Origin: Candidatus Tharpella sp.
GTDB lineage: Bacteria > Desulfobacterota > Anaeroferrophillalia > Anaeroferrophillales > Tharpellaceae
NCBI GenBank assembly: GCA_021163565.1
Contig: JAGGTT010000181.1
Coordinates: forward strand, 1 to 17,690
DNA length: 17,690 nt
Direction of reading: 5' to 3'
Below the pieces are notes generated by a model that was given only the letters and a program-made list of their open reading frames with translations, did no database searches and was not told where the DNA came from. Positions 1-8,250 of this stretch are shown one piece after another. Position numbers and translations under genes: made by a program. Each line of letters begins with the position of its first letter. Position 1 is the first letter of the stretch.

Positions 1-57
1 AGTGGGATTTTAGCCAAGAGTACGCGGCCCAGATTACACTCCTCGACATTGAACTGA
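1..57 (+). CDS. 3' end of an upstream gene, possibly rnpA (partial)
   Basis: Two readings of this edge are possible. One frame ends at a TGA (55-57) that overlaps the yidD ATG as TGATG. Another frame is open from position 3 straight into yidD with no stop. By conserved gene order the neighbour here should be rnpA, the protein part of RNase P. The in-frame stretch ending DIELMLKKI faintly resembles an RnpA C-terminus, but there are too few residues to decide. Neither reading can be confirmed without the bases to the left. Confidence 0.25.
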   Translation, partial: SGILAKSTRPRLHSSTLN

Positions 58-266
58 TGTTAAAAAAAATCTGCATTAGTCTTATTAAATTCTACCAGTA
101 TTTTTTAGCTCCCTACTTCGGCAGCTCTTGTCGTTTTACCCCTTCCTGTTCGCAGTATATGCTCGATGCCCTGGAGAAGTATGGCTTATGTAGAGGTCTC
201 TGCAAGGGTGGATGGCGGATAGTGCGATGCAATCCTCTTTTTACCGGAGGTTATGACCCGGCCTGA
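57..266 (+). CDS. yidD: Membrane protein insertion efficiency factor YidD
   Basis: Small 69-residue membrane-associated protein that helps YidC-dependent insertion of inner-membrane proteins. The family signature is clear: an amphipathic basic N-terminus (LKKICISLIKFYQYF), then CRFTPSCSQYMLDALEKYG, then an RCNPLFTGGYDP end. Length is normal for the family (about 70-85). It lies between the expected rnpA position and yidC, the standard order near the origin. No good Shine-Dalgarno sequence precedes the ATG, so translation probably depends on the upstream gene, whose stop may overlap the start (TGATG). A GLCRGLC stretch gives two cysteines where many homologues have none; whether this matters is unknown. 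Identity is secure from the motifs. Confidence 0.93.
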   Translation: MLKKICISLIKFYQYFLAPYFGSSCRFTPSCSQYMLDALEKYGLCRGLCKGGWRIVRCNPLFTGGYDPA

Positions 267-364
267 TAATAAAGATATCTCAACCGTTTCTCCTGTTTAA
301 GTTTCTCCTCTTCTGTATCCTTGTCTGCACTTAATGTTTCGTCTGTAGTTTATAAATCTTACGG

Positions 365-377
365 GGGGTCAGACCCC
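365..377. repeat. Palindromic GGGGTC-A-GACCCC motif in the yidD-yidC gap
   Basis: A perfect 6-bp inverted repeat around a single A lies in the 162-bp gap between yidD and yidC. It could form a short GC-rich hairpin in RNA, but no T-run follows, so it is not a normal terminator. From memory, the same palindrome recurs between genes in many proteobacterial genomes, sometimes near REP-associated (RAYT-type) transposases. That link is recollection, not shown here. The rest of the gap holds only the yidC ribosome binding site (AAGGA, 415-419) and a short direct repeat of TTTCTCCT. Confidence 0.5.
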
Positions 378-428
378 TGAAATGTTTCCGTCTAAACCGG
401 AACAGTTTTAATTGAAGGATTTTTTCTG

Positions 429-2039
429 ATGGAAAAACGTACAATTCTAGCAATCGCCCTGTCTTTAGCTGTTCTTTTAGGTTTTCAATACTTGTTCCCG
501 ACAGCACCAAAAAATCCTGCTGTAGCTGAGAAACAGGTTAATACTGTAGTTAGCCAGAGATCAAATCAGGTTGTACAACCTGAGGTCGGTGGTCAAGTTA
601 CCGTAACCGATCAAAAAACATCACCTGAGCCAGTAATTCCGGTTGAGAAAGGTGAAATAGTTACCGTTAACAACACTCTTTATCAGGCTGAAATTGATAC
701 CTTAGGGGGTCAGTTAAAATCTTTTTCTCTGAAGAGATATCGTACCGATCTTGATCAGAACAGTCCGGATCTTAATCTGGTTACATCCGATCGGGAGGGT
801 TCATATCCCTTGTCCGGTTCGGTCAGTATAAAGGGGGTCTGGTATAACGATAAAAACCTGCTTTTTGAATCAGATAAGACTCAGGTTGTTGATGTCAGCG
901 GTACCACGAAAAGCTTACAGTTAAAGGCTGAACTTAGCTCAGGTGATAGCTTGATCAAAGAGTTTGTTTTTCAGCCGGAAAGTTACTTGTTGGAAGTTAT
1001 CTATTCGTATGTTGACGGAGCAGGTGTAACCCATAAAGTAGATTCAGTAAAACTTAACTGGACTCACACGAAAGCTCTGGAAGAGAAGACCCGCTATGTT
1101 TACAGCGGCGTTCTCGGGTATATTGGTGAGGAACTTTATAAACCTTCAAAAAAAGAGAAAAAATTAAGTCGTCAAGAGTTGATGGGTCCGATTGCCTGGC
1201 TCGGTTTTACCAAAAAATATTTTATCAGTGCTATCATCGCTCCGGATGAGATGTCAATTTCGCGGACAGCGGGTACGATCGAACGTCTCGACGCAACCCA
1301 TCTGGTCACCGGCTTGCAGGTAAACCAGGCGGATCGTGTAAAAGTTTATATCGGTCCGAAAAAGGGGGTTATCCTGCAGAGCCTGGGAGTCCACCTTGAA
1401 AACTCCATTGAGTATGGCTGGTTTGGAGTAATTGCCCGGCCGTTGGTACAGATGCTGCATTTTTTCAATCAGTATGTTCACAACTACGGCATCGCGATTA
1501 TTGTCTTGACGATCCTCATAAAACTGGCTTTTTATCCGCTTTCACAGAAAAGCTATAAATCGATGGGCAAGATGAAATTGGTTCAGCCCAAACTCGCCAA
1601 GTTGAAAGAGAAATACAAGGACGATAAAGCCCGTCTCAACAAGGAGATGATGGATCTCTACCGGACAAACAAGGTCAATCCTTTCGGCGGCTGTCTGCCG
1701 ATCGTTGTCCAGATTCCGGTCTTTTTCGCTCTCTACCGGGCTTTGATGGTTGCAATTGAATTGCGCCATGCTCCTTTCTTTGGTTGGATTCTTGATCTTT
1801 CCGCCAAGGATCCCTATTATGTCACCCCTCTGATTATGGGGGCGACAATGTTTCTGCAGCAAAAAATGACGCCATCCACCGGAGATGCCATGCAGGCCAA
1901 GATGATGCTCTTTATGCCCATCATATTTACCTTCATGTTTCTCAACTTTCCTGCGGGCCTGGTACTCTACTGGCTGGTCAACAATGTGCTCTCCATCGGA
2001 CAGCAATATATGGTTATGCGCCAAGTGGCGACATCATAA
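429..2039 (+). CDS. yidC: Membrane protein insertase YidC
   Basis: Inserts and folds inner-membrane proteins, alone or with SecYEG. At 536 residues it has the Gram-negative layout: an N-terminal signal-anchor helix (residues about 6-24), a large periplasmic domain (about 60-320), and the conserved insertase core from about 330. Core landmarks include the KVNPFGGCLPIVVQIPVFFALY segment, DLSAKDPYYVTPLIMG, a QKMTP segment and FNFP-like LNFPAGLVLYWLVNN. The hydrophilic-groove arginine of E. coli YidC (R366) aligns with Lys365 here (TILIKLAFYPL); the positive charge is kept. AAGGA lies 9 bases before the ATG. jag follows 25 bases downstream, as usual. No truncation or frameshift is visible. Confidence 0.97.
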   Translation: MEKRTILAIALSLAVLLGFQYLFPTAPKNPAVAEKQVNTVVSQRSNQVVQPEVGGQVTVTDQKTSPEPVIPVEKGEIVTVNNTLYQAEIDTLGGQLKSFSLKRYRTDLDQNSPDLNLVTSDREGSYPLSGSVSIKGVWYNDKNLLFESDKTQVVDVSGTTKSLQLKAELSSGDSLIKEFVFQPESYLLEVIYSYVDGAGVTHKVDSVKLNWTHTKALEEKTRYVYSGVLGYIGEELYKPSKKEKKLSRQELMGPIAWLGFTKKYFISAIIAPDEMSISRTAGTIERLDATHLVTGLQVNQADRVKVYIGPKKGVILQSLGVHLENSIEYGWFGVIARPLVQMLHFFNQYVHNYGIAIIVLTILIKLAFYPLSQKSYKSMGKMKLVQPKLAKLKEKYKDDKARLNKEMMDLYRTNKVNPFGGCLPIVVQIPVFFALYRALMVAIELRHAPFFGWILDLSAKDPYYVTPLIMGATMFLQQKMTPSTGDAMQAKMMLFMPIIFTFMFLNFPAGLVLYWLVNNVLSIGQQYMVMRQVATS

Positions 2040-2064
2040 ACAGAGTTAAGAGGAATAAAGAAAA

Positions 2065-2910
2065 ATGTCTACAGATCTAGAATTTGCCGGCAAGGATGTC
2101 AAGGAAGCAGTAGAAAAGGCCTGTTTTGCCCATAATATTAGTGAAGCTGAGCTTGAATACGAGGTTGTGCGGCGGGAAAGCAAGAAACTTTTCGGAATTC
2201 TGGGAGGTAAAAGTGCTTTGATCAGGGTGTGTAAAACTGAGCTCGGTGGCAAAGAACTGGTTCAGGATCTGATTAAATCAACCTTCGGAGATGAATCAGA
2301 GGACGCAAGGGATAACCCGGGCGGCCGTTCTGAATCCAAGCCGAGACCGCAGCGGCAGAAGAGTTTCAGAACGGATCAGTCTTGTACTGAGGGTGGAAAT
2401 ATCGAACGTCTGATTCCGGAGTTTGATGCCCCTTTGATCTGTTCTTCATTGAGTCGTATTCTTGAGTTGATTAAAATTGAAAACGGTAAGATCGATTTTT
2501 CTCTGCAGGAAAGCGAACTCTATCTTGACATCAAGGCTGATGATCTGGATATCCTGATCAATAAAAGAGGAGCCGTTCTGGATGCACTGCAGTTTTTGAT
2601 GAATAAGATGCATGGTCAGAAAGGGGGCCGGATTTTTATTGATTGCGATGGTTTCAGACAACGTCATGAAGAGGATATTTCAGGGTTGGCTCTGCGGCTT
2701 GGGGCCAAAGCTAAACGTCTGCGTAAACCGGTAACGATTAATTCCCTGAACGCTCATGATCGCCGTCTGGTCCATATGGCCTTGCAGGATGATCAGGAGT
2801 TGAGATCACGAAGTAAAGGCGATGGCGAATTTAAAAAAATTGTGATCTATCCCAATAATGCTCAGCGCCGGCGTTCACGACCAAAGCCGGCTGTAGCTGA
2901 AGCGGTATAA
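2065..2910 (+). CDS. jag: RNA-binding protein Jag (KhpB/EloR family)
   Basis: Cytoplasmic RNA-binding protein, usually encoded directly after yidC. Domain order is complete: Jag_N (residues 1-55, with the KKLFGILGG motif), a low-complexity basic linker (about 85-110), a KH domain (about 130-200) and a C-terminal R3H domain. The R3H signature is R233-x3-H237 in DRRLVH, followed by QDDQELRSRSKGDGEFKKIVI, typical of the family. The KH GxxG loop reads N166-K-R-G169, so the first glycine, usual in this family (GKRG), is asparagine. The C-terminal tail is very basic (RRRSRPKP). AAGAGGA (2048-2054) is the ribosome binding site. Homologues affect cell elongation or sRNA handling in Firmicutes; the role here is unknown. 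Confidence 0.93.
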   Translation: MSTDLEFAGKDVKEAVEKACFAHNISEAELEYEVVRRESKKLFGILGGKSALIRVCKTELGGKELVQDLIKSTFGDESEDARDNPGGRSESKPRPQRQKSFRTDQSCTEGGNIERLIPEFDAPLICSSLSRILELIKIENGKIDFSLQESELYLDIKADDLDILINKRGAVLDALQFLMNKMHGQKGGRIFIDCDGFRQRHEEDISGLALRLGAKAKRLRKPVTINSLNAHDRRLVHMALQDDQELRSRSKGDGEFKKIVIYPNNAQRRRSRPKPAVAEAV

Positions 2911-2983
2911 ATAATTGGTGACAGTCTAAACCTTTGAACCGCCTGAACCATAAGAGGCTGGCAAAGAGATGAATATTATTAAG

Positions 2984-3033
2984 AGCCACGCGGGTACGAA
3001 TTAAAAGATCAATTTTTTCGTACCTGGGTGGCT
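2984..3033 (+). other. Stem-loop in the jag-mnmE gap, with possible 11-codon ORF
   Basis: The 254-bp gap between jag and mnmE contains a 17-base inverted repeat (2984-3000 against 3017-3033) with two mismatches and a 16-base loop. The arms read AGCCACGCGGGTACGAA and TTCGTACCTGGGTGGCT. Only three Ts follow, so it is a poor intrinsic terminator. A tiny ORF (2969-3004, MNIIKSHAGTN) overlaps the left arm and ends inside the loop. A perfect TTCTTAAGAA palindrome sits at 3085-3094. The pairing is seen directly. A regulatory or processing role is inference. Confidence 0.5.
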
Positions 3034-3164
3034 TTGTTGGTTCAAAAGGAATATCTTGTTCCGCACGTTTGAGTTAGAGCCGGTTTCTTAAGAAGCGCCA
3101 GGGACGGGTTTTCGCGTGCGTAACGTTGAAGGCAATTAGTTTTGAGGAAATCTGAAGATTAAAA

Positions 3165-4580
3165 ATGAGTGAAATCGGGATGGAAACAATAGCTGCTCTC
3201 TCAACTCCGCCGGGAGCCGGCGGGATTGCTATCATTCGCTTGAGTGGAGCGGCAGCCCATACGATCGCCAGTCGGATCTTTGATCCCTGGCCATCCGACT
3301 CCGACTATTTTCACCTCTACCTGGGTTATATTTATGATCCTGACAGCCAGCAGAAACTTGATCAGGTTCTGCTCACACTGATGCCGGCCGGGCGTTCCTA
3401 TACAGGTGAGAAGATGGCCGAAATTCATTGTCACGGTGGTCTCTATAACAGCAAAAAAATCCTCTCTCTGCTTTTCAGTCTTGGGGCCGCAGCCGCACCG
3501 CCGGGTGAATTTACCAAAAGAGCCTACCTTAACGGGCGTCTCGATTTAACTCAAGCTGAAGCGGTTATTTCTTTGATCGAGGCTGAAAGTGAAGCCGGTT
3601 TAGTTGCGGCAACGACTCAGTTGGCCGGAGGGCTCTCTGAATTTGTCAATAAAATGCTGGCCCAGATCAATCAGATTTTAGCTGCGATAGAGGTTGAGAT
3701 TGATCTGTTAGCTGAAGAAGGTCTCAATTACAGTCGGCCCGAAGTGACAGTATCTCTGCTGGCACTTGAGCAAAAGTGTCGCGATCTGCTCGCCTCCTAT
3801 CAACGCGGCCGCCTGCTTTACAGTGGGATCAAGGTAGTTCTGGTTGGGCGGCCGAATGTCGGCAAATCTAGTCTTTTGAACGCTCTGTTAGTCGAAGACC
3901 GGGCTTTAGTCAGTGCTATATCCGGAACGACTCGGGATGTTATCAGTGCCAGTCTCGAAATTGGGGGTATCAAGGTTGAGCTCTCAGATACTGCCGGACT
4001 CGATGAAACTCTGGCGGTTGATAGCCCGCAGGCTGAACTTGAGGCCTTGGGGATGGCACGGACCAAAGAGTGGCTGGAGCAGGCGGCACTCGTTCTTCTG
4101 GTGCTGGATCAGAGTCAGCTATTAACAGATTTTGAGGTTGAACTATACCGGAAAATCAGGGATAAACCGCACTTGCTGATACTTAATAAACAGGACAAAG
4201 CGCCCGCTTTCTCTGAGAGTGAACTCCGCCGCCGATTTATCTATGAAGGAGAGATTTTAGGTTGTGTCGGGGCTCGGGAACAAATCAGGATAGATGCCGT
4301 GGTTGCCGGAATCGCCGGTTTTATTGGAACCCAGACGGCAGTGAGCGGTGATTCAGCAGTCATGATTTCACAGCAACGTCATTATGATCTTTTATGTATG
4401 GTCTCTGCCGGCTTGACTGAGGCCCTGGAACTGCTGAAAACCGGGGCTCCGCCATTGGATATGCTCGCAGAAGAGCTGCATCAGATTCGTTTTTGCCTGC
4501 TCGCAATTACCGGCGCCGAATCGCGTGATGCGGAAGGTCTTTTAGATATAGTTTTTTCTCAGTTTTGTGTCGGTAAGTAG
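3165..4580 (+). CDS. mnmE: tRNA modification GTPase MnmE
   Basis: With MnmG, adds the aminomethyl or carboxymethylaminomethyl group to C5 of wobble uridine (U34) in certain tRNAs, using methylenetetrahydrofolate and GTP. Order: N-terminal folate-binding domain (residues 1-120, TIAALSTPPGAGGIAIIRLSG and PGEFTKRAYLNGRLDLTQAEAV), helical domain, and inserted G domain with P-loop GRPNVGKSS (228-236), GTTRD (254-258), DTAG (275-278) and NKQD (341-344). It ends FCVGK, matching the C-terminal C-[IV]-G-K active-site motif (Cys468). Length 471 is near the family's 450-460; a few extra residues follow DTAG. The ATG at 3165 has a distant GAGGAAA; the ATG at 3180 (residue 6) is a possible alternative. 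The end overlaps the possible GTG start of rsmG. Confidence 0.96.
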   Translation: MSEIGMETIAALSTPPGAGGIAIIRLSGAAAHTIASRIFDPWPSDSDYFHLYLGYIYDPDSQQKLDQVLLTLMPAGRSYTGEKMAEIHCHGGLYNSKKILSLLFSLGAAAAPPGEFTKRAYLNGRLDLTQAEAVISLIEAESEAGLVAATTQLAGGLSEFVNKMLAQINQILAAIEVEIDLLAEEGLNYSRPEVTVSLLALEQKCRDLLASYQRGRLLYSGIKVVLVGRPNVGKSSLLNALLVEDRALVSAISGTTRDVISASLEIGGIKVELSDTAGLDETLAVDSPQAELEALGMARTKEWLEQAALVLLVLDQSQLLTDFEVELYRKIRDKPHLLILNKQDKAPAFSESELRRRFIYEGEILGCVGAREQIRIDAVVAGIAGFIGTQTAVSGDSAVMISQQRHYDLLCMVSAGLTEALELLKTGAPPLDMLAEELHQIRFCLLAITGAESRDAEGLLDIVFSQFCVGK

Positions 4581-5244
4581 AATCGTGTATATGGATGCAC
4601 TTATTCAAGGTGCTTATGAATTAGGTTTTACGCTTTCAGCCCGGCAGATTGAGCAGTTTAAGATCTATCTTACTGAGCTGCAGCGCTGGAATAAAACCTA
4701 CAACTTAACTACGATCAGTGAGTCTGCAGAGATCATAAATAAGCATTTCCTTGACTCTTTAAACTATGCTGTTGCTTTAGGGGAAGACGGGGAAATTCTC
4801 GATTTTGGCACGGGGCCCGGATTTCCCGGTCTGCCGCTGGCGATTGTCCGACCGCAAAGCCGGTTTGTACTGGTTGACGGACGCCGGAAAAAGACTCTGT
4901 TTTTGGATTATGTCCGGCGGCAGCTGGATTTGAAAAATGTTGAAATCATCCATTTGCATTTAAGTCAGGGAAATGCTAGAGATGTTTTCGAACAGCGTTT
5001 TTCTGCGGTAGTGACTCGCGCTGTGGCTCTCTTGCGTGAAGTCGTGCCGGTGGCAGAGTCTCTGCTGAAAAATCATGGGGTACTGCTTTTCAGCGATGCC
5101 CATCCGGAGCCTGAGGCGATAACAGCAGAGCTTAAAAAATGGCCGGAACTAACCTTGGAAAAACTTGAGAAGACTAAATTGCCCGGCCGGGGCTCAGACA
5201 TCTATCTTGGCATGATAAGAAAAATTCAACATGAAACCAGCTAA
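4567..5244 (+). CDS. rsmG: 16S rRNA (guanine527-N7)-methyltransferase RsmG
   Basis: SAM-dependent enzyme that methylates N7 of G527 in 16S rRNA; also called GidB. The family signature is plain: [15 protein letters not shown] near residue 40, KHFLDSL, then the SAM motif [17 protein letters not shown] (about 77-93) and [13 protein letters not shown] (about 155). At 225 residues it is slightly longer than E. coli RsmG (207). The start given is a GTG at 4567, inside the last codons of mnmE. The ATG at 4591 ([13 protein letters not shown]) fits the family N-terminus at least as well. The gene ends 14 bases inside parA, so mnmE-rsmG-parA look translationally coupled. Confidence 0.94.
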   Translation: MSVSRIVYMDALIQGAYELGFTLSARQIEQFKIYLTELQRWNKTYNLTTISESAEIINKHFLDSLNYAVALGEDGEILDFGTGPGFPGLPLAIVRPQSRFVLVDGRRKKTLFLDYVRRQLDLKNVEIIHLHLSQGNARDVFEQRFSAVVTRAVALLREVVPVAESLLKNHGVLLFSDAHPEPEAITAELKKWPELTLEKLEKTKLPGRGSDIYLGMIRKIQHETS

Positions 5245-5998
5245 AATCGTTACCATAGCTAATCAGAAAGGCGGGGTCGGCAAGACCACAACCGCCGTTA
5301 ATCTGGCCGCATCACTGGCGATTGCTGAGCAGAAAACCCTGTTGATTGATCTTGATCCCCAAGCTAATGCCACCAGCGGGGTCGGTTGCGAAGCGCTTCC
5401 AAACTGTGATGTCTACCATTGGCTGTTGGGTGAGTGTGAGGCCCGGGCGGCAATTAATTCGACCAGCCTTGAGTTTCTCTCTCTCCTGCCTGCGACTCAG
5501 GATCTTATCGGGGCTGAGGTTGAACTTCTCTCCTGTGTCAAGCGTGAATTTTACCTTAAGCAGCAGCTTGAGTTGCTCCTTTTTGAGTTTGACTATATTA
5601 TTGTCGATTGTTCCCCTTCTTTAGGGCTTTTAACCATTAATGCGTTGACCGCCGCAACCTCTATTCTCATTCCTCTGCAAAGTGAATATTATGCTCTGGA
5701 AGGAATGGGGCAGCTTCTTAATACTGTTGAGCGGGTTAAAAACGGCTTGAATCCGCAGCTTTTTTTAGAAGGTATTCTGCTGACCATGGTCGACCGCCGG
5801 ACAACCCTGGCTCGGCAGGTGGAAAAAGAGGCCCGCAGCCACTTTGCCCATCTGGTTTACGAAACCGTTATTCCCCGCAACGTCCGTTTAAGTGAATCTC
5901 CCAGTCATGGCCGCCCGATTGCACTTTATGATGTTACTTCAAAAGGGGCGCAAGCCTACTTTCGTCTGGCGGAAGAGTTTATCTCCCGGCAAAAATAG
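5231..5998 (+). CDS. parA: Chromosome partitioning ATPase ParA (Soj)
   Basis: Deviant-Walker ATPase that binds the nucleoid and moves ParB-parS complexes to segregate the origin region. The P-loop is KGGVGKTT (residues 13-20) with the signature lysine. [14 protein letters not shown] forms Walker A', and [19 protein letters not shown] forms Walker B. The 255-residue length and absence of an N-terminal helix-turn-helix mark it as the chromosomal type Ib/Soj class. The start overlaps the end of rsmG by 14 bases; parB follows after 12 bases. Together with the neighbouring genes it indicates a position near oriC. No parS site matching TGTTTCACGTGAAACA, or a close variant, was found by eye. Confidence 0.96.
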   Translation: MKPAKIVTIANQKGGVGKTTTAVNLAASLAIAEQKTLLIDLDPQANATSGVGCEALPNCDVYHWLLGECEARAAINSTSLEFLSLLPATQDLIGAEVELLSCVKREFYLKQQLELLLFEFDYIIVDCSPSLGLLTINALTAATSILIPLQSEYYALEGMGQLLNTVERVKNGLNPQLFLEGILLTMVDRRTTLARQVEKEARSHFAHLVYETVIPRNVRLSESPSHGRPIALYDVTSKGAQAYFRLAEEFISRQK

Positions 5999-6010
5999 AT
6001 AGAGGTTTTA

Positions 6011-6919
6011 ATGGATATTCCCGCTCAGAAAAAGTCGGTTTTAAAACGTGGTTTAGGTCGCGGTATCGGAGCCCTGCTGCCCGATGCTGTGAGCCCGGAA
6101 AAAGGCCAGTTGCTGCACTGTCAGATTCGACATATCGAAGCTGATCCGGATCAGCCGCGGCGGCGTTTTGTTGACGAGAGCCTGGCTGAGCTGGCGCAGT
6201 CGATTAAAGAGCATGGCGTAATTCAGCCGCTATTGGTAAAACCGGCGCCGAATCCGGGTCATTTTACCCTGATTGCCGGGGAGCGGCGCCTGCGGGCCGC
6301 CGCCCGGGCCGGGTTGAATGAAGTGCCGGTGATCGTCATGGACATTGATGCTGCTAAGGGTTTACAGGTCTCCCTGATTGAAAACTTGCAGCGCGAAGAT
6401 CTTAATCCTCTGGAAGAGGCTTTAGGGTATGAGCGGCTGGTCAATGAATTTGCTTTGACGCATCAGAATGTAGCTAAAATTTTAGGTAAAAACCGGACGA
6501 CAATTACGAATATGCTGCGGCTCTTGAAATTGTCGCAGAAAGTGCAGCAGGCTTTAGCCCAAGGTGAACTGAGCATGGGCCATGGCCGTGCCCTTCTGAC
6601 TCTTGCCGATGAGATGGTTCAGGAGTATGCCCTGAATGAATCATTGAGTAAAAAACTCTCCGTCCGTGAGCTTGAAAAACTGGTACGGAAGCTGAAGAAA
6701 AAGGGTCTGCCGACAGGTGCGGAAGAATATTCAGAGGCGGAAAAAGCCAGTCATGCAGCACAGGCTCATGAAGATAAACTGATCTCGGAAAAGCTTAAGA
6801 ACATCTTTGCTTCAGGTACCAGAATTCGTCGTTTAAGCGGGAACCGTGGTCGTATTGAGCTTGATTTCAAGTCGGTGGAGGAGTTGCGTGATCTGTTGGA
6901 AATGCTTGGCTGTGAGTAG
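6011..6919 (+). CDS. parB: Chromosome partitioning protein ParB (Spo0J)
   Basis: parS-binding CTPase clamp that loads at origin-proximal sites and stimulates ParA. The N-terminal GRGIGALL peptide (residues 16-23) is the usual ParA-contact region. The CTP-binding fold shows the C-motif GERRLRAA (90-97) and ENLQREDLNPLEEA (124-137). The helix-turn-helix that reads parS is at about 149-170 (HQNVAKILGKNRTTITNML). A C-terminal dimerisation segment ends at LEMLG. The 302-residue length is normal. AGAGG precedes the ATG. It is the last gene of the + strand block and converges on trmFO, leaving an 8-base gap with no obvious terminator. Confidence 0.96.
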   Translation: MDIPAQKKSVLKRGLGRGIGALLPDAVSPEKGQLLHCQIRHIEADPDQPRRRFVDESLAELAQSIKEHGVIQPLLVKPAPNPGHFTLIAGERRLRAAARAGLNEVPVIVMDIDAAKGLQVSLIENLQREDLNPLEEALGYERLVNEFALTHQNVAKILGKNRTTITNMLRLLKLSQKVQQALAQGELSMGHGRALLTLADEMVQEYALNESLSKKLSVRELEKLVRKLKKKGLPTGAEEYSEAEKASHAAQAHEDKLISEKLKNIFASGTRIRRLSGNRGRIELDFKSVEELRDLLEMLGCE

Positions 6920-6927
6920 TTTTATCG

Positions 6928-8250
6928 TTAAATTGCGACGGTTGCAAGCCAAGTCTTGAGATCCTGACGAGCCCGTTCAGCTTTGGCTTCAAGGCGCTCC
7001 CGTTTACGTCTCTTTTTGCCGCTTAACGGGGGAAAGAGGCCGAAATTGATATTCATGGGCTGAAAATTTTTACTGTGAGTGTTGCCGATATGGCTGGTCA
7101 GGGCGCCTAAAGCGGTGGTTTCGGGAAAACTTAAAAAATCCTGTTTATTGGTCAGGGCCGCTACCTGCAGGCCGACAATGAGACCGGATGCGGTTGATTC
7201 CGGATAGCCTTCAACCCCGCTGATCTGACCGGCAAAAAAGACATTTTTTTCCTGTTGATGTTGAAAGAATTGATTTAAAACTTTGGGGGCATCGATAAAA
7301 GTATTGCGATGCATCGTGCCGAAGCGCAGGATCTCGGCTTTTTCCAGGCCGGGAATCAGATGAATTACCCGTTCCTGCCAGGGAAAGGTTAAGCGGGTCT
7401 GAAAACCAACCAGATTAAACATCGTCTCCGCTTCATTTTCACTTCTCAGCTGAACTGTGGCATAGGCCTCGCGCCTGGTTCTAGGGTCAATTAAACCTTT
7501 GGGTTTCAAAGGGCCGAAGGCCAGTGTCAAAGGGCCGCGGTGGACCATCGTTTCAATCGGCATACAGCCTTCAAAGACCTTTATCTCCTCAAAGTCACGG
7601 CTTGCAATCAGGTCGCCCTCAGCGATAGTCTCAATCAGTTTAAGATATTGCTCTTCATTCAGGGGGCAGTTTATATAATCGCCCACTTCACTTGCATCTG
7701 CGTAACGATTGGCACGAAAAGCTATGTTATAATCAATACTTTCGGCACTCACAATCGGAGCGGTAGCATCATAGAAGTGCAGTCTTTCTCCGGTTAATGG
7801 GGTGAGTGCCTCGCATAAGGCATCTGAGGTTAACGGGCCGCTGGCAATTATGATAATTTCTGCTTCAGGGAGAGCGGTGATCTCTTGGCGGATGATAGTA
7901 ATAAAGGGATGACTCTCAATTTTTTCAGTGACTTCACGGGCAAATGCCTGACGATCAACGGCTAAGGCGTTGCCGGCCGCAACCTTGGTTTTCTCGGCGG
8001 CAGCCATGATCAACGAGCCCAAAGTACGCATCTCCTCCTTCAAAAGTCCGGCGGCATTAGTCGGTCGGTTGGCACGTAAAGAGTTCGAACAGACCAGTTC
8101 GGCCAGATCAGGGTTGGAGTGGGCCGGAGAGAAACGTTCCGGTTTCATCTCGTAGAGGGTAACCGGAATCTGTCGCTGAGCCAGCTGCCAGGCGGCTTCA
8201 CAACCTGCCAGCCCAGCCCCGATAATTGCTATTGTGGGAGAACTCGTCAC
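6928..8250 (-). CDS. trmFO: tRNA (m5U54) methyltransferase TrmFO, folate/FAD-dependent
   Basis: Makes ribothymidine at position 54 in the T-loop of tRNA, taking carbon from 5,10-methylenetetrahydrofolate and electrons through FAD, unlike SAM-dependent TrmA. The FAD-binding GAGLAGCEAAWQLA lies at residues 11-24 and is followed by the YEMKP segment. The two cysteines important in characterised TrmFO are present: Cys54 in CSNSL and Cys229 in FEGCMPIE. The MNINFGLFPPL segment near the C-terminus is also typical. Length 440 is normal. The start is a GTG directly abutting the TAA of the upstream gene (TAAGTG), with no Shine-Dalgarno sequence of its own, so it is probably translated by coupling. Confidence 0.95.
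   Translation of the reverse strand: MTSSPTIAIIGAGLAGCEAAWQLAQRQIPVTLYEMKPERFSPAHSNPDLAELVCSNSLRANRPTNAAGLLKEEMRTLGSLIMAAAEKTKVAAGNALAVDRQAFAREVTEKIESHPFITIIRQEITALPEAEIIIIASGPLTSDALCEALTPLTGERLHFYDATAPIVSAESIDYNIAFRANRYADASEVGDYINCPLNEEQYLKLIETIAEGDLIASRDFEEIKVFEGCMPIETMVHRGPLTLAFGPLKPKGLIDPRTRREAYATVQLRSENEAETMFNLVGFQTRLTFPWQERVIHLIPGLEKAEILRFGTMHRNTFIDAPKVLNQFFQHQQEKNVFFAGQISGVEGYPESTASGLIVGLQVAALTNKQDFLSFPETTALGALTSHIGNTHSKNFQPMNINFGLFPPLSGKKRRKRERLEAKAERARQDLKTWLATVAI

Noticed and set aside
1542..2024. 160-codon frame antisense to yidC
   Set aside because: It shadows a strongly conserved gene in a compatible frame and has no ribosome binding site or recognisable motif.
1..6919. Replication origin (DnaA boxes) in the origin-linked gene block
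   Set aside because: No TTATCCACA or one-mismatch cluster was seen on either strand; oriC is probably outside the window.
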